NCBI GenBank assembly: GCA_900541015.1 | Contig: UQIB01000003.1 | Span: forward strand, 22,015 to 86,014 | Reading direction: 5' to 3' | Source: an uncultured Collinsella sp. | GTDB taxonomy: Bacteria > Actinomycetota > Coriobacteriia > Coriobacteriales > Coriobacteriaceae | DNA length: 64,000 bases | Made by a program: the position numbers and the translations under genes | Part shown: piece after piece, positions 26,148 through 34,356 of the stretch | Layout of the letters: each line of letters begins with the position of its first letter | Position numbering within the stretch: the stretch's first letter is position 1 | Notes under the pieces: generated by a model | Seen by the model: the letters and a program-made list of their open reading frames with translations, nothing else | The model's database searches: none | Told to the model about the DNA's origin: nothing

Positions 26148-26882
26148 CTACTCGTGAACCGGGAACACGCTGGCGACGGAGTGAGTCTCCTCGTCGGTGC
26201 GCGGGTCGATGTACTTGTCAGCGTTCTCCCACTGACCATAGTGGCCCATAGCGCCAGCGATGGCCTCCTCGGGGGTCTTGCCGGCCTTGACGGCGTCGGT
26301 GAACTTGCCGAGGTTCAGGAACTCGAACGCGATGATCTCGTTCTTGTCATTGAGAGCCATGCGGGTGACGTAGCCCTGAGCGAGCTCGAGGTAACGAGCG
26401 CCCTTGGCCTTGGTGCCGAACATGGTGCCGACCTGAGAGCGAAGGCCCTTGCCGAGGTCGTCGAGGGAGGCGCCCACGGGCAGGCCGCCCTCGGAGAACG
26501 CGGTCTGGCTGCGGCCGTAAACGATCTGCAGGAAGATCTCGCGCATAGCAACATTGATGGCGTCGCAGACGAGGTCGGTGTTGAGGGCCTCGAGGATGGT
26601 CTTACCGGGAAGGATCTCGGAAGCCATGGCGGCAGAGTGGGTCATGCCCGAGCAGCCGATGGTCTCAACGAGGGCCTCCTCGATGATGCCGTCCTTGACG
26701 TTCAGCGTGAGCTTGCAGGCGCCCTGCTGAGGTGCGCACCAACCCACACCGTGCGTAAGACCGGAGATGTCGGAAATCTCCTTAGCCTGGACCCACTTGC
26801 CCTCCTCGGGGATGGGTGCGGGGCCGTGGTATGCACCCTTGGCAACGGGGCACATGTTCTCCACTTCCTGTGAGTACTGCAT
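26148..26882 (-). CDS. NifU/IscU-like Fe-S scaffold-domain protein
   Basis: 244 residues. The N-terminal half resembles the NifU/IscU scaffold domain, with conserved cysteines in VGWCAPQQGAC and ETIGCSGMTHSAAMAS; the C-terminal half is specific to this group. It is distinct from the true SufU at 28161. It is the first gene of a two-gene operon with the GGGtGRT gene. The start ATG at 26882 (MQYSQEV) follows GGAGAGG; the longer frame is rejected. It may assemble a cluster for its partner. Confidence 0.82.
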   Translation of the reverse strand: MQYSQEVENMCPVAKGAYHGPAPIPEEGKWVQAKEISDISGLTHGVGWCAPQQGACKLTLNVKDGIIEEALVETIGCSGMTHSAAMASEILPGKTILEALNTDLVCDAINVAMREIFLQIVYGRSQTAFSEGGLPVGASLDDLGKGLRSQVGTMFGTKAKGARYLELAQGYVTRMALNDKNEIIAFEFLNLGKFTDAVKAGKTPEEAIAGAMGHYGQWENADKYIDPRTDEETHSVASVFPVHE

Positions 26883-27285
26883 GCCTCTCCTCTCTATCGT
26901 GTTGGCGTCCCGTCTGGGGGCCGTGGCTGGCGATTGCCGGGCGACCCTTCGAAAGGGACATGACATGCAGCCCCTATAATACCGCGAAATGCACGGAATA
27001 TTCGGCGAACGGCTCAGTTTTCGTAGCGGGAAGTCCGGAAGTTTTAATTGAAACGGTTTAACTCTATGTTCTGTGGTCGTGAACTTCCGTAGAGGGGGTC
27101 CTTCTTGGGCAAGCTTTTGGTCAACTCTTGTAAGCGTTGCAGGGGTTGACCTGTTGCAACGGTGCCGTTCGCCGCCTGATTACTGCCTTTGGCCGCGCGA
27201 GTGTATTGTTTTGCGTGAATGTTTTGATGGCACGCTTCAATCGTGCTGTATTGGATGGCAAGCAGATCCCGGCGAAAGGAACGCC
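26883..27285. other. Intergenic region upstream of the RAYT gene
   Basis: 403 bp between divergent genes. It contains an inverted pair CGGAAGTT (27036-27043) and AACTTCCG (27082-27089) that could be a REP-like hairpin foot or an operator. On the minus strand TATTAT near 26977-26982 is a possible -10 for the NifU-like operon. No gene seen. Confidence 0.4.
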
Positions 27286-28095
27286 ATGCAGCGCGTTTGG
27301 AGAACGGTTACCGGCTTTTACCATGTCTGTGCCCGCGGTACGGGCAAGCAGCTCATCTTTGAGGGCGATGAGGACCGGTGGGAGTTCTTGGAGCTGATGC
27401 GTGAGTGCTGCCGCAAGGCGGGCGTGACGGTTATCGCCTGGTGCCTTATGGGCAATCACGTGCGTCTGGTGCTTGCAGATTACGAGGACGCGATGAGCGC
27501 GGCGATGCACCGGCTGCTTTTGACGTACGCGCGGCGGTTCAATAAACGCACGGGGCGCACGGGCCATCTGTTCCAGAACCGTTTTGACCGGCGCTCGCTC
27601 GATACCGACTGGCAGGTGATGGAGGCTATTCGCTCCGTACACGCCGATCCGCAGGAGGTGGGCATCGGTCTCATTGAGCGTTATCCCTGGAGCAGCTTTG
27701 CGGAACATCTACGCTCTTACGACTGTGATGCGGCCGATGCCGCGAGGGGATTTTCTGATCCTTCTTGCGTGCTTGAACTTTTTGGTTCTGCCGAGGGCTT
27801 TATTGCCTATTCGCTTTCGACGCCCGACGGCAGCGAGCCGGCGCTGTGCGATATGAAAGAGACGGAATGGGAACGCCACGCCTTTGCCGACAAGATGGCG
27901 AAGTGCCTGGGCGTGCCGCTCAACGAACTCAAGACCGTTGCGCCCTCGCGGCGAGACAGAATCATTTTCGCTTTGCACGATGGCGGCTACACGGTGCGCG
28001 AGGTCGAACGGTATACGGGAATCAGCAAGAGTACCGTATCTCGTATCGTGCGCGCTTATGCGCGGGTGAAGGCACAGGCTGAGCTCTCGGAATAG
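27286..28095 (+). CDS. RAYT-type (REP-associated tyrosine) transposase with altered HUH motif
   Basis: 269 residues, Y1/COG1943 family. Typical elements are present: FYHVCARG, WCLMGNHVRLVL, YARRFNKRTGRTGHLFQNRF. The metal-binding HUH motif reads H58-V59-R60, so the second histidine is Arg (codon CGT); Tyr81 is a candidate catalytic tyrosine. A C-terminal helix-turn-helix (about 232-258, VREVERYTGISKSTVS) is added. No terminal inverted repeats flank it, as usual for RAYTs, which are single-copy, domesticated enzymes acting on REP hairpins. The ATG at 27286 has AAAGGA upstream. It is probably catalytically impaired or domesticated. Confidence 0.82.
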   Translation: MQRVWRTVTGFYHVCARGTGKQLIFEGDEDRWEFLELMRECCRKAGVTVIAWCLMGNHVRLVLADYEDAMSAAMHRLLLTYARRFNKRTGRTGHLFQNRFDRRSLDTDWQVMEAIRSVHADPQEVGIGLIERYPWSSFAEHLRSYDCDAADAARGFSDPSCVLELFGSAEGFIAYSLSTPDGSEPALCDMKETEWERHAFADKMAKCLGVPLNELKTVAPSRRDRIIFALHDGGYTVREVERYTGISKSTVSRIVRAYARVKAQAELSE

Positions 28096-28098
28096 AAA

Positions 28099-28135
28099 AT
28101 GGCCGAACCACTCTTGTCAAGCGATTCGGCCAACA
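28099..28135 (-). terminator. suf operon terminator
   Basis: TGGCCGAA and TTCGGCCA arms form a hairpin; on the minus strand it is followed by TTTTCT. It lies just beyond the RAYT stop. Confidence 0.7.
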
Positions 28136-28150
28136 AAAATCTTAAGATTT

Positions 28151-28179
28151 GGGACAAGTTCTACTGATTATTTTGTCCC
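28151..28179 (-). repeat. 29-bp GGGACA...TGTCCC element, copy A
   Basis: On the minus strand it starts GGGACAAAATAATCAGTAG and ends TTGTCCC, forming an imperfect palindrome. It overlaps the last codons and stop of sufU. Related copies lie at 33536-33564 and 33580-33607. Confidence 0.75.
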
Positions 28180-28595
28180 GTGAGCATGCCGTCGAGGGTG
28201 CGCCAGGCTAACTCGGCGCATTTGACGCGGGCGGGCATGTGCGAGATGTCCTGGAGCTGGGCGGCCTCGTCCAGGTCTTCCAGGTCTTCCTCGGAGAGCT
28301 GCTCGCCACGGATCATGGCGAGGAAAAGCCCTGCCAGACGACGTGCTTCCTCGACCGTCTCGCCGGTGATGAGGTCGGCCATGATATCGGCGCTGGCCTG
28401 GCTGATGGCGCAGCCGTGACCGGTAAAGGAGGCCTCCTCGATCACGTTGTTCTCGACACGCAGCTGCAGAGTGAGCTCATCGCCGCAGCTGGGGTTGATG
28501 CCGTCGTGCTCGTGCGTGGGGGCATCCATCTCGTACTTGTAGTCGGGGTGCGAGTTGTGCTCCATAAACGTGGTAGAGGTGTACAGATTACCCAT
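28161..28595 (-). CDS. sufU: SufU iron-sulfur scaffold / sulfur-transfer protein
   Basis: 144 residues. It accepts sulfur from SufS through a zinc-bound cysteine site and supports Fe-S assembly by SufBCD, as in other Gram-positive bacteria. Ligands are C37, D39, C62 and C126 (PSCGDELTL, GHGCAISQAS, RVKCAELAW). The ATG at 28595 overlaps the end of sufS by 8 bp, indicating coupled translation. Its final codons are embedded in a palindromic repeat. Confidence 0.93.
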   Translation of the reverse strand: MGNLYTSTTFMEHNSHPDYKYEMDAPTHEHDGINPSCGDELTLQLRVENNVIEEASFTGHGCAISQASADIMADLITGETVEEARRLAGLFLAMIRGEQLSEEDLEDLDEAAQLQDISHMPARVKCAELAWRTLDGMLTGQNNQ

Positions 28596-29913
28596 TGAAC
28601 GTGCTCCAAACGTGATGCAGGCCGGCGATGAACTTGTCGATATCGGCCTTGTCGTTGTAGAAGGCCACGCTGGCGCGGCAGCAGGCAAGGTTCTCGACGC
28701 CCAGCCAGGTGAGCAGAGGCTGCGCGCAGTGGTGACCGGCGCGGATGCAAACGCCGTCCATGTCCATGATGCTCGCGACATCGTGCGGGTGGATGCCCTT
28801 GACGTTAAAGCTGACGACGCCGTGGTGGTTGTCCCAATAGATGGAGCCGATGATCTGGACAAAGTCGAGCTGCATGAGCTCGCCCATCAGGTAGTGGACG
28901 AGTGCCTTCTCACGGGTCTGGATGTTTTCGTAGCCTACCGTGTTGACCAGGTAGTCAAGCGCCGCGCCCGTGGCGAAGATGCCGGCGGCGTCCTGCGTGC
29001 CGGCCTCGAATTTCTCGGGGACGGGCGCCCAGACGGCGTCCTGCTCGGTGACCGAGTCGATCATCTCGCCGCCGGTGAGCATGGGCGGCATGGCGTTGAG
29101 CAGGTCCATCTTGCCCCACAGCACGCCGATGCCCATGGGGCCCATGGCCTTGTGCGCGCTAAAGGCAAAGAAATCGGCTCCCAGATCGGCCACATCGACC
29201 GGCATGTGCGGCAGCGACTGCGCACCGTCGACGACCAGATAGCCGCCGTACTTGTGCACGAGCTTGCCGAGGTTCTTGACCGGATTCTCAACGCCCAGCA
29301 CGTTAGAGACCTGACCCACGGCCAAGATCTTGGTCTTGGGGCCCACCTTGGACAGAACTTCCTCGGTCGTTAGCTGGCCGGTCTTGGTGGGGTAGAGGTA
29401 GACGAGCTTGGCGCCGGTCTCGCGGCAGACCTGCTGCCACGGGATCAGGTTGGAGTGGTGCTCCATGATGGTGATGACGACCTCGTCGCCCGGCTCCAGC
29501 ACCGTGGGCGCAAAGCTCTTGGCGACCAGGTTGAGCGACTCGCTCGTGTTGCGGGTGAAGACGACCTCGTTGGCCTGGGGGGCGCCGATGACATCGGCGA
29601 TCTGCTGGCGCACCTTCGCGATAGCCTCGGTGGCCTCGACGGACAGCGAGTACAGGCCGCGCAGGGGGTTGGCGTTCATGCGCTGGTAGAAGTCGCGCTC
29701 GGCGTCGAGCACGCAGGCGGGACGCTGCGCGGTGGCGGCGCTATCGAGGAAGGCGATCTCGGGGTGCTGCTGGAACAGCGGGAACTGCGCCTTGTAGGGG
29801 TTGGTCTCGATGTCGACGGTAGGCCAGCCGCGCGAGGCCTCGTCGCTGGCGTCGAGCTCCATAGGCTCCGGTGCGGTACAGGTGTCGCATTTAACGTGCT
29901 CGGTGTCGATCAT
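28588..29913 (-). CDS. sufS: Cysteine desulfurase SufS
   Basis: 441 residues. This PLP enzyme converts cysteine to alanine and a protein persulfide. The PLP lysine is in FFAFSAHKAMGPMG, and the active-site Cys is in RAGHHCAQPLLTWLG, the class II (SufS) arrangement. An N-terminal extension of about 35 residues with an extra CDTC pair (residues 9-12) precedes the standard start of the fold. The ATG overlaps the sufD stop (ATGA), with GAGGAGGAG as ribosome-binding site. Confidence 0.95.
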   Translation of the reverse strand: MIDTEHVKCDTCTAPEPMELDASDEASRGWPTVDIETNPYKAQFPLFQQHPEIAFLDSAATAQRPACVLDAERDFYQRMNANPLRGLYSLSVEATEAIAKVRQQIADVIGAPQANEVVFTRNTSESLNLVAKSFAPTVLEPGDEVVITIMEHHSNLIPWQQVCRETGAKLVYLYPTKTGQLTTEEVLSKVGPKTKILAVGQVSNVLGVENPVKNLGKLVHKYGGYLVVDGAQSLPHMPVDVADLGADFFAFSAHKAMGPMGIGVLWGKMDLLNAMPPMLTGGEMIDSVTEQDAVWAPVPEKFEAGTQDAAGIFATGAALDYLVNTVGYENIQTREKALVHYLMGELMQLDFVQIIGSIYWDNHHGVVSFNVKGIHPHDVASIMDMDGVCIRAGHHCAQPLLTWLGVENLACCRASVAFYNDKADIDKFIAGLHHVWSTFNG

Positions 29914-31181
29914 GCGAGCTCCTCCTCAAAGTTGTCGATCAGGTTATTGCCCAAGCGGACGACGGCAGCGCGGGTGCGCTCGTCAGTGGCGGAAAGCGCG
30001 GCGTCCTCCAGCTTGGCGCGGATGAACAGGTCCTCGGCGGCGTTTTGGTCAAGGCCGCGGCAGGCGAGATAGAACAGCTGCTCGTCACGGACGTGACCGA
30101 TGGTGGCGCCGTGGTTGCCGGCGACGTCGTCCTCGTCGCAGAGGATGACGGGAACGGTCTTGTTGTCGACGCCCTTGTTGGCCAGCAGCACGGTTTCGCG
30201 CTCGGTGCCGGTTGCGCCCTTGCAGCCGTGCACGAGGTCGATGGTGCCGCGGTAGACCTTCTTGGACGTGCCGGTCAGCACGCCGTTGGCGTCGATCTCG
30301 CACTCGGTCTTGCGGCCGCGGTGGCGCAGCTCGTAGTTAAAGTCGCGCACCTGCTCGCGGGCGCCAAGGTAATCGGTATCGATCGTTGCCTTGGCGGTGT
30401 CGCCCAGCAGGTCGCCGGCAAGGCCGGTGGCGCTGGCACCGGCACCCAGGACGGTGTGCTGCACGTTGACGCGCGCGCCCTCGTCCAGGAACAGACCGGT
30501 GTCGTCGAGCGCGATCCAGCTGTCATCGAGCGTCTGCGTGCAGGTTACGTTGACAGTGGCGTACTCGTAAGCGCACACGCGTAGCACGGAGCCCACGACG
30601 CCTTGGCCGTTGACGGGGGAGTCTAGGGCGATCTGCAGGTCGAGCGTTGCCTGCGGGCGGGCGACGACGTCGATAGCGGCGATGGCCGTGGCGGCGTCGA
30701 CACCGCTCACGCGCACGGTAACCGTGGCGCGTCCGTACGCGGGCACATCGATGACGACGCGCTTGGTGGCGTGATCGGCCAGATAGGTGTAGGCGGCCTC
30801 GCCCATGCCGGTCTCGAAGGCCTCAGCGGGGGAGAGCTCCTCTTCGAGCTTGATAGCGCCGGCCTGGTAGACGGAGGTGGCGGGCACGTCGAGCTCGGTC
30901 TCGGGCGTGATGCGGGCGCGGTCGACGGCGTCGCCGGGGGCGGAGGCACGGCGCTCGGGGAAGCGCTCGGCCATGGCGTCCATGGCGGTATCGAAGGCGT
31001 CGGCCGAGCCGGCAAACTGCTCGTCCAGGCCCTCGACCTCAACGGCCTCGGCGGGAGCGGCGGCAAGTTCGTCCGAAAGCTCGAGCTTGGTCTGGTTCAT
31101 CTTGAGCCAGCCCCAAGTGGCGGCCGGCATAGCGTTGACCTGCTCGAGCGTGGTAGCAGCGGTGTTGGTTTCCTGTTTCAT
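29910..31181 (-). CDS. sufD: SufD, Fe-S assembly scaffold subunit
   Basis: 423 residues. Partner of SufB in the SufBC2D scaffold. The C-terminal half carries the conserved SufBD beta-helix (HRGRKTECEIDANGVLTG..., DEDDVAGNHGATIGHVRDEQLFYLACRG). The N-terminal part is Ala/Glu-rich and variable. Its ATG overlaps the sufB stop by one base (TAATG), so the two are translated together. Confidence 0.93.
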   Translation of the reverse strand: MKQETNTAATTLEQVNAMPAATWGWLKMNQTKLELSDELAAAPAEAVEVEGLDEQFAGSADAFDTAMDAMAERFPERRASAPGDAVDRARITPETELDVPATSVYQAGAIKLEEELSPAEAFETGMGEAAYTYLADHATKRVVIDVPAYGRATVTVRVSGVDAATAIAAIDVVARPQATLDLQIALDSPVNGQGVVGSVLRVCAYEYATVNVTCTQTLDDSWIALDDTGLFLDEGARVNVQHTVLGAGASATGLAGDLLGDTAKATIDTDYLGAREQVRDFNYELRHRGRKTECEIDANGVLTGTSKKVYRGTIDLVHGCKGATGTERETVLLANKGVDNKTVPVILCDEDDVAGNHGATIGHVRDEQLFYLACRGLDQNAAEDLFIRAKLEDAALSATDERTRAAVVRLGNNLIDNFEEELA

Positions 31182-32593
31182 TATCCGATCGCTCCTTCCA
31201 TCTCGAGCTTGATCAGGTTGTTCATCTCGACGGCGTACTCAAGCGGCAGCTCCTTGGAGACCGGGTTGGCAAAGCCGTTGACGATCATGGTGCGGGCCTC
31301 TTCCTCCGATATGCCGCGGCTCATCAGGTAGAACACCTTGTCGTCGCCGATGCGGCCGATGGTGGCCTCGTGGCCGATGTCGACGTTCTTGGCGCGGATG
31401 TCCATGGCGGGGATGGTATCGGAGCGGCTCTGGTCGTCGAGCATCAGCGACTGGCAGCTCACGGTTGCTTTGGAACCTTCGGCCTTAGGCGTGGCCACGA
31501 TGGAGCTGCGGAAGGTCTGGATGCCGCCGCTCTTGGAGATACCCTTGGTCTCGACGGTTGCCGAGGTGTCGGGCGCGTTGAGCACGACCTTGCAGCCGGT
31601 ATCGAGGTTCTGGCCGGCGCCGGCAAAGGTAATGCCGGTAAAGCTCGAGCGGGCGCGACGGCCGTTGAGCACGCTCATGGGGTAGAGGTAGCCCACGTGG
31701 CTGCCGAAGGAGCCGCTGATCCACTCGATGTCGCCGTCCTCGTCCACGCGCGCACGCTTGGTGTTGAGGTTGTACATGTTCTTGGACCAGTTCTCGATGG
31801 TCGAGTATCGCAGGTGCGCACGCTTGCCCACAAAGAGCTCCACAGCGCCGGCGTGGAGGTTGGCCACGTTGTACTTGGGTGCGGAGCAGCCCTCGATAAA
31901 GTGCAGGTCGGCATCGTCCTCGACGATGATGAGCGTGTGCTCAAACTGGCCGGCGCCCTTGGCGTTGAGGCGGAAGTAGCTCTGCAGCGGAAAATCGAGC
32001 TTGGTGCCCTTGGGCACGTAGACAAACGAGCCGCCCGACCACACGGCACCGTGCAGTGCCGCAAACTTGTGGTCGGTGGGCGGGATGAGCGTCATAAACT
32101 TCTCGTGGATGAGCGGCTCCCACTGCGGGTCGTGCAGGGCCTCTTCGATGCCGGAGTAGACGATGCCCATCTTGGACGCGGTGTCCTGCATGTTGTGGTA
32201 GACCAGCTCGGAGTCGTACTGCGCGCCGACGCCCGCCAGGTAGCTACGCTCGGCCTCGGGGATGCCCAGGCGCTCAAAGGTGTTCTTGATGTCGTCGGGC
32301 ACCGACTCCCAGTTGTGTTTTTGGTCGGTGTTGGGCTTGACGTAGGTGACGATGTTGTCCATGTCCAGGCCCTCGATGGAAGGGCCCCACGTCGGGTCGG
32401 GAAAACGATTGAAGATCTCGAGGGACTTGAGGCGCAGGTCGAGCATCCACTGCGGCTCGTCCTTCTTGGCGCTGATCTCGCGCACGATGTCGGGCGTGAT
32501 GCCGGCGTCGAGGCGCTCGAATCCCTCCTCGCCATAGGTGAAGTCGTAGAGGCTGCGGTCGATGTCCGCAACCTCGGTGCGGTTCTTGGTCAT
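31181..32593 (-). CDS. sufB: SufB, Fe-S assembly scaffold subunit
   Basis: 470 residues, typical length. Core scaffold on which the nascent cluster forms in the SufBC2D complex. Recognised by YDSELVYHNMQ, WSGGSFVYVPKG, FIEGCSAPKYNVANLHAGAVE (a conserved Cys in EGCSAP) and GHEATIGRIGDDKVFYLMSRG. It lies 12 bp downstream of sufC and overlaps sufD, in the order sufC-B-D-S-U. Confidence 0.96.
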   Translation of the reverse strand: MTKNRTEVADIDRSLYDFTYGEEGFERLDAGITPDIVREISAKKDEPQWMLDLRLKSLEIFNRFPDPTWGPSIEGLDMDNIVTYVKPNTDQKHNWESVPDDIKNTFERLGIPEAERSYLAGVGAQYDSELVYHNMQDTASKMGIVYSGIEEALHDPQWEPLIHEKFMTLIPPTDHKFAALHGAVWSGGSFVYVPKGTKLDFPLQSYFRLNAKGAGQFEHTLIIVEDDADLHFIEGCSAPKYNVANLHAGAVELFVGKRAHLRYSTIENWSKNMYNLNTKRARVDEDGDIEWISGSFGSHVGYLYPMSVLNGRRARSSFTGITFAGAGQNLDTGCKVVLNAPDTSATVETKGISKSGGIQTFRSSIVATPKAEGSKATVSCQSLMLDDQSRSDTIPAMDIRAKNVDIGHEATIGRIGDDKVFYLMSRGISEEEARTMIVNGFANPVSKELPLEYAVEMNNLIKLEMEGAIG

Positions 32594-32605
32594 TGCGTCG
32601 CCCCT

Positions 32606-33406
32606 TTACGCCTGCTGCTCGGCAGCGTCGGCTTCGGCCTTGGCGCGTTGCTCGGCGGCCTCGCGCTCGAAGGTCTCAAAGCCGTTCTTGTCGATCCAGG
32701 AGATCAGCGAGGCGTCGTCCTCGCGCACGATATGGCCCTTGACCATAACGTGGACGCGGTCGACATCCAGATGCTCCAGGATGCGCGTGTTGTGCGTGAT
32801 GATGAGCATGGAGCCGTCGCAGCTCTTGCGGTAGGCGTCCATGCCATGGCTGACGGTGGACAGGGCGTCGACGTCCAGGCCCGAGTCGGTTTCGTCCAGG
32901 ATGGCGAGCTTAGGCTGCAGCAGCAGAAGCTGGAGCATCTCGACCTTCTTTTTCTCGCCGCCCGAGAAGCCCACGCCCAGCTCGCGGTTGAGGTAGGCGG
33001 TGTCCATGTTGAGCTCTGCCGCGAGCTCCTTGACGCGCCGGCGGAACTCCTTGCCCTTCATCTCCAGGCCGGGGCGGCCGGCGATGCTGGCACGCAAAAA
33101 GCTCGACAGCGGCACGCCCGGGATCTCGACCGGGGCCTGGAAGCTCAGGAACAGGCCGGCGCGCGAGCGCTTGTCGGTGGTGAGCTCGGTGATGTCCTGG
33201 CCGTCAAAGACGATGCGGCCGTCGTTGACGGTATAGACAGGGTCGCCCATGACCAGGTGGCCGAGGGTGGACTTGCCGGCGCCGTTGGGTCCCATCAGCA
33301 CGTGGGTCTCGCCGGCGGCGACGTTGAGGTTGACGTTGTGGAGGATGGTCTTCTCGTCCACGGAGGCGGTCAGACCTTCGATGGAAAGCAGCGGATTTGC
33401 GCTCAT
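32606..33406 (-). CDS. sufC: SufC, ABC ATPase of Fe-S assembly
   Basis: 266 residues. Soluble ABC ATPase that energises the SufBD scaffold. Walker A GPNGAGKST, signature FSGGEKKKVEML, Walker B LAILDETDSGLD are intact. The ATG at 33406 (MSANPLL) follows AGAGAGGGAC; the longer frame is not supported. It is the first gene of the operon, and the divergent Rrf2 regulator starts 223 bp away. Confidence 0.96.
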   Translation of the reverse strand: MSANPLLSIEGLTASVDEKTILHNVNLNVAAGETHVLMGPNGAGKSTLGHLVMGDPVYTVNDGRIVFDGQDITELTTDKRSRAGLFLSFQAPVEIPGVPLSSFLRASIAGRPGLEMKGKEFRRRVKELAAELNMDTAYLNRELGVGFSGGEKKKVEMLQLLLLQPKLAILDETDSGLDVDALSTVSHGMDAYRKSCDGSMLIITHNTRILEHLDVDRVHVMVKGHIVREDDASLISWIDKNGFETFEREAAEQRAKAEADAAEQQA

Positions 33407-33490
33407 GCTGTCCCTCTCTGTATATGGTGTACTCATAGGTGTACTAAACCCTAGGAATCTTCTCGGAATAAAGTTACTATGGGTTCGGCG

Positions 33491-33514
33491 TTAGTCAAGG
33501 GAAAACCCGACTAA
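33491..33514. promoter_or_regulatory. Candidate Rrf2 operator between sufC and the regulator
   Basis: Inverted repeat TTAGTC-AA-GGG-AAAA-CCC-GACTAA. On the minus strand it overlaps a TTGACT box that could be the -35 of sufC. GACTAA-type half sites are known for several Rrf2/IscR-like regulators; binding here is inferred. Confidence 0.5.
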
Positions 33515-33535
33515 TCCACTCGACTTTTTAGATGT

Positions 33536-33564
33536 GGGACATAATAATCAGGTTTGTTTGCCCC
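33536..33564 (+). repeat. 29-bp GGGACA element, copy B
   Basis: It starts GGGACATAATAATCAGG and has the same length as copy A (28151-28179), sharing AATAATCAG at the same position; the right arm is degraded to TGCCCC. Confidence 0.65.
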
Positions 33565-33579
33565 GCGTGCATAAGATTT

Positions 33580-33607
33580 GGGACAAATAGGCCTGGTATT
33601 TTGTCCC
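33580..33607 (+). repeat. 28-bp GGGACAAATA...TATTTTGTCCC element, copy C
   Basis: Near-perfect palindrome. Together with the preceding bases it shares the 15-mer TAAGATTTGGGACAA with the plus strand of copy A. It ends 22 bp before the Rrf2 start, so it could also be an operator. Confidence 0.65.
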
Positions 33608-33628
33608 GGCAACGATGAGAGGGTAGGT

Positions 33629-34060
33629 ATGCTCATTTCTTCTAAGGGCCGCTATGCCCTCCGGCTGATGATCTATATCGCGGCGTTGGGCGACGCCGAA
33701 GGCAAGATTGCCCTGCGCGAGGTCGCCGACCGCGAGCATATCTCGCAAAAGTACTTGGAGCAGCTGGTTCGTCCGCTTATGAAGTCGGGCCTGCTTAAGA
33801 GCGTGCGCGGCAAGGGCGGCGGCTACATGATGGCCAAGGACCCCGCCGAGGTGTGTGCCGGCGACATCCTGCGCGCCGTCGAGGGCAGCACGGCTCCGGT
33901 GGCGTGCGACGGCATCGACAACAGCTGCACCCGTAGTGATCTGTGCTCAACGGTCAAGTTCTGGCGCGGTCTGGACGACGTGATCGAAAAGTATGTCGAC
34001 GGCGTGACCCTGGCCGACCTAGCCGCCGTCCCCGAGATCAACTTTGAGATTAAGCTGTAG
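33629..34060 (+). CDS. Rrf2 family transcription regulator, probable suf regulator
   Basis: 143 residues. N-terminal winged helix (LISSKGRYALRLMIYIA..., EHISQKYLEQLVRPLMKSGLLKSVRGKGGGY). Three cysteines C93, C100 and C106 (CDGIDNSC and CTRSDLC) match the IscR-type cluster-binding spacing closely, so it may sense Fe-S status. It is divergent from sufCBDSU. The ATG at 33629 follows an AGAGGG site; upstream codons are not needed. It is followed after 8 bp by a nucleotidyltransferase gene. Confidence 0.92.
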   Translation: MLISSKGRYALRLMIYIAALGDAEGKIALREVADREHISQKYLEQLVRPLMKSGLLKSVRGKGGGYMMAKDPAEVCAGDILRAVEGSTAPVACDGIDNSCTRSDLCSTVKFWRGLDDVIEKYVDGVTLADLAAVPEINFEIKL

Positions 34061-34068
34061 GGCTGCAA

Positions 34069-34356
34069 ATGGCATCTCTCGACAAGGTGTACAAGCAAAT
34101 CGAAGATTTTGCTCGGGAATGTGACGCCGAGAAAGTTGTGCTGTTTGGGTCTCGCGCTCGAGGCAACAACTTGCCTAAGAGCGATATTGACATCGCCGTA
34201 GCAGGTTGCCGGGATTTCGGCCGTTTCTCATATTTGATCGAGGAGCGTCTTGATACTCTTTTAGATGTAGATGTCGTCAATCTCGATGAGTCCTTATCGC
34301 AGCAATTGCTCGATGAAATTGCCAGGGATGGTGTGATTCTGTATGAAAAAATATGA
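34069..34356 (+). CDS. MNT-type nucleotidyltransferase (HI0073-like), antitoxin candidate
   Basis: 95 residues, minimal nucleotidyltransferase. The active-site motif GSRARGNNLPKSDIDIA supplies the GSx10DxD pattern; a third acid may be in DVDVV. Small MNT proteins paired with a HEPN-like partner are known both as HI0073/HI0074 complexes and as toxin-antitoxin modules, where MNT AMPylates the HEPN toxin. It starts 8 bp after the Rrf2 gene with a poor ribosome-binding site, and overlaps the next gene by 14 bp. Confidence 0.85.
   Translation: MASLDKVYKQIEDFARECDAEKVVLFGSRARGNNLPKSDIDIAVAGCRDFGRFSYLIEERLDTLLDVDVVNLDESLSQQLLDEIARDGVILYEKI

Noticed and set aside
24954..26873. 639-codon plus-strand frame opposite the GGGtGRT/NifU-like genes
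   Set aside because: Spans two real genes on the other strand, repetitive composition, no ribosome-binding site.
31370..33454. 694-codon plus-strand frame opposite sufB/sufC
   Set aside because: Antisense shadow with Val/Leu/Gly-rich product; the suf proteins are unambiguous.
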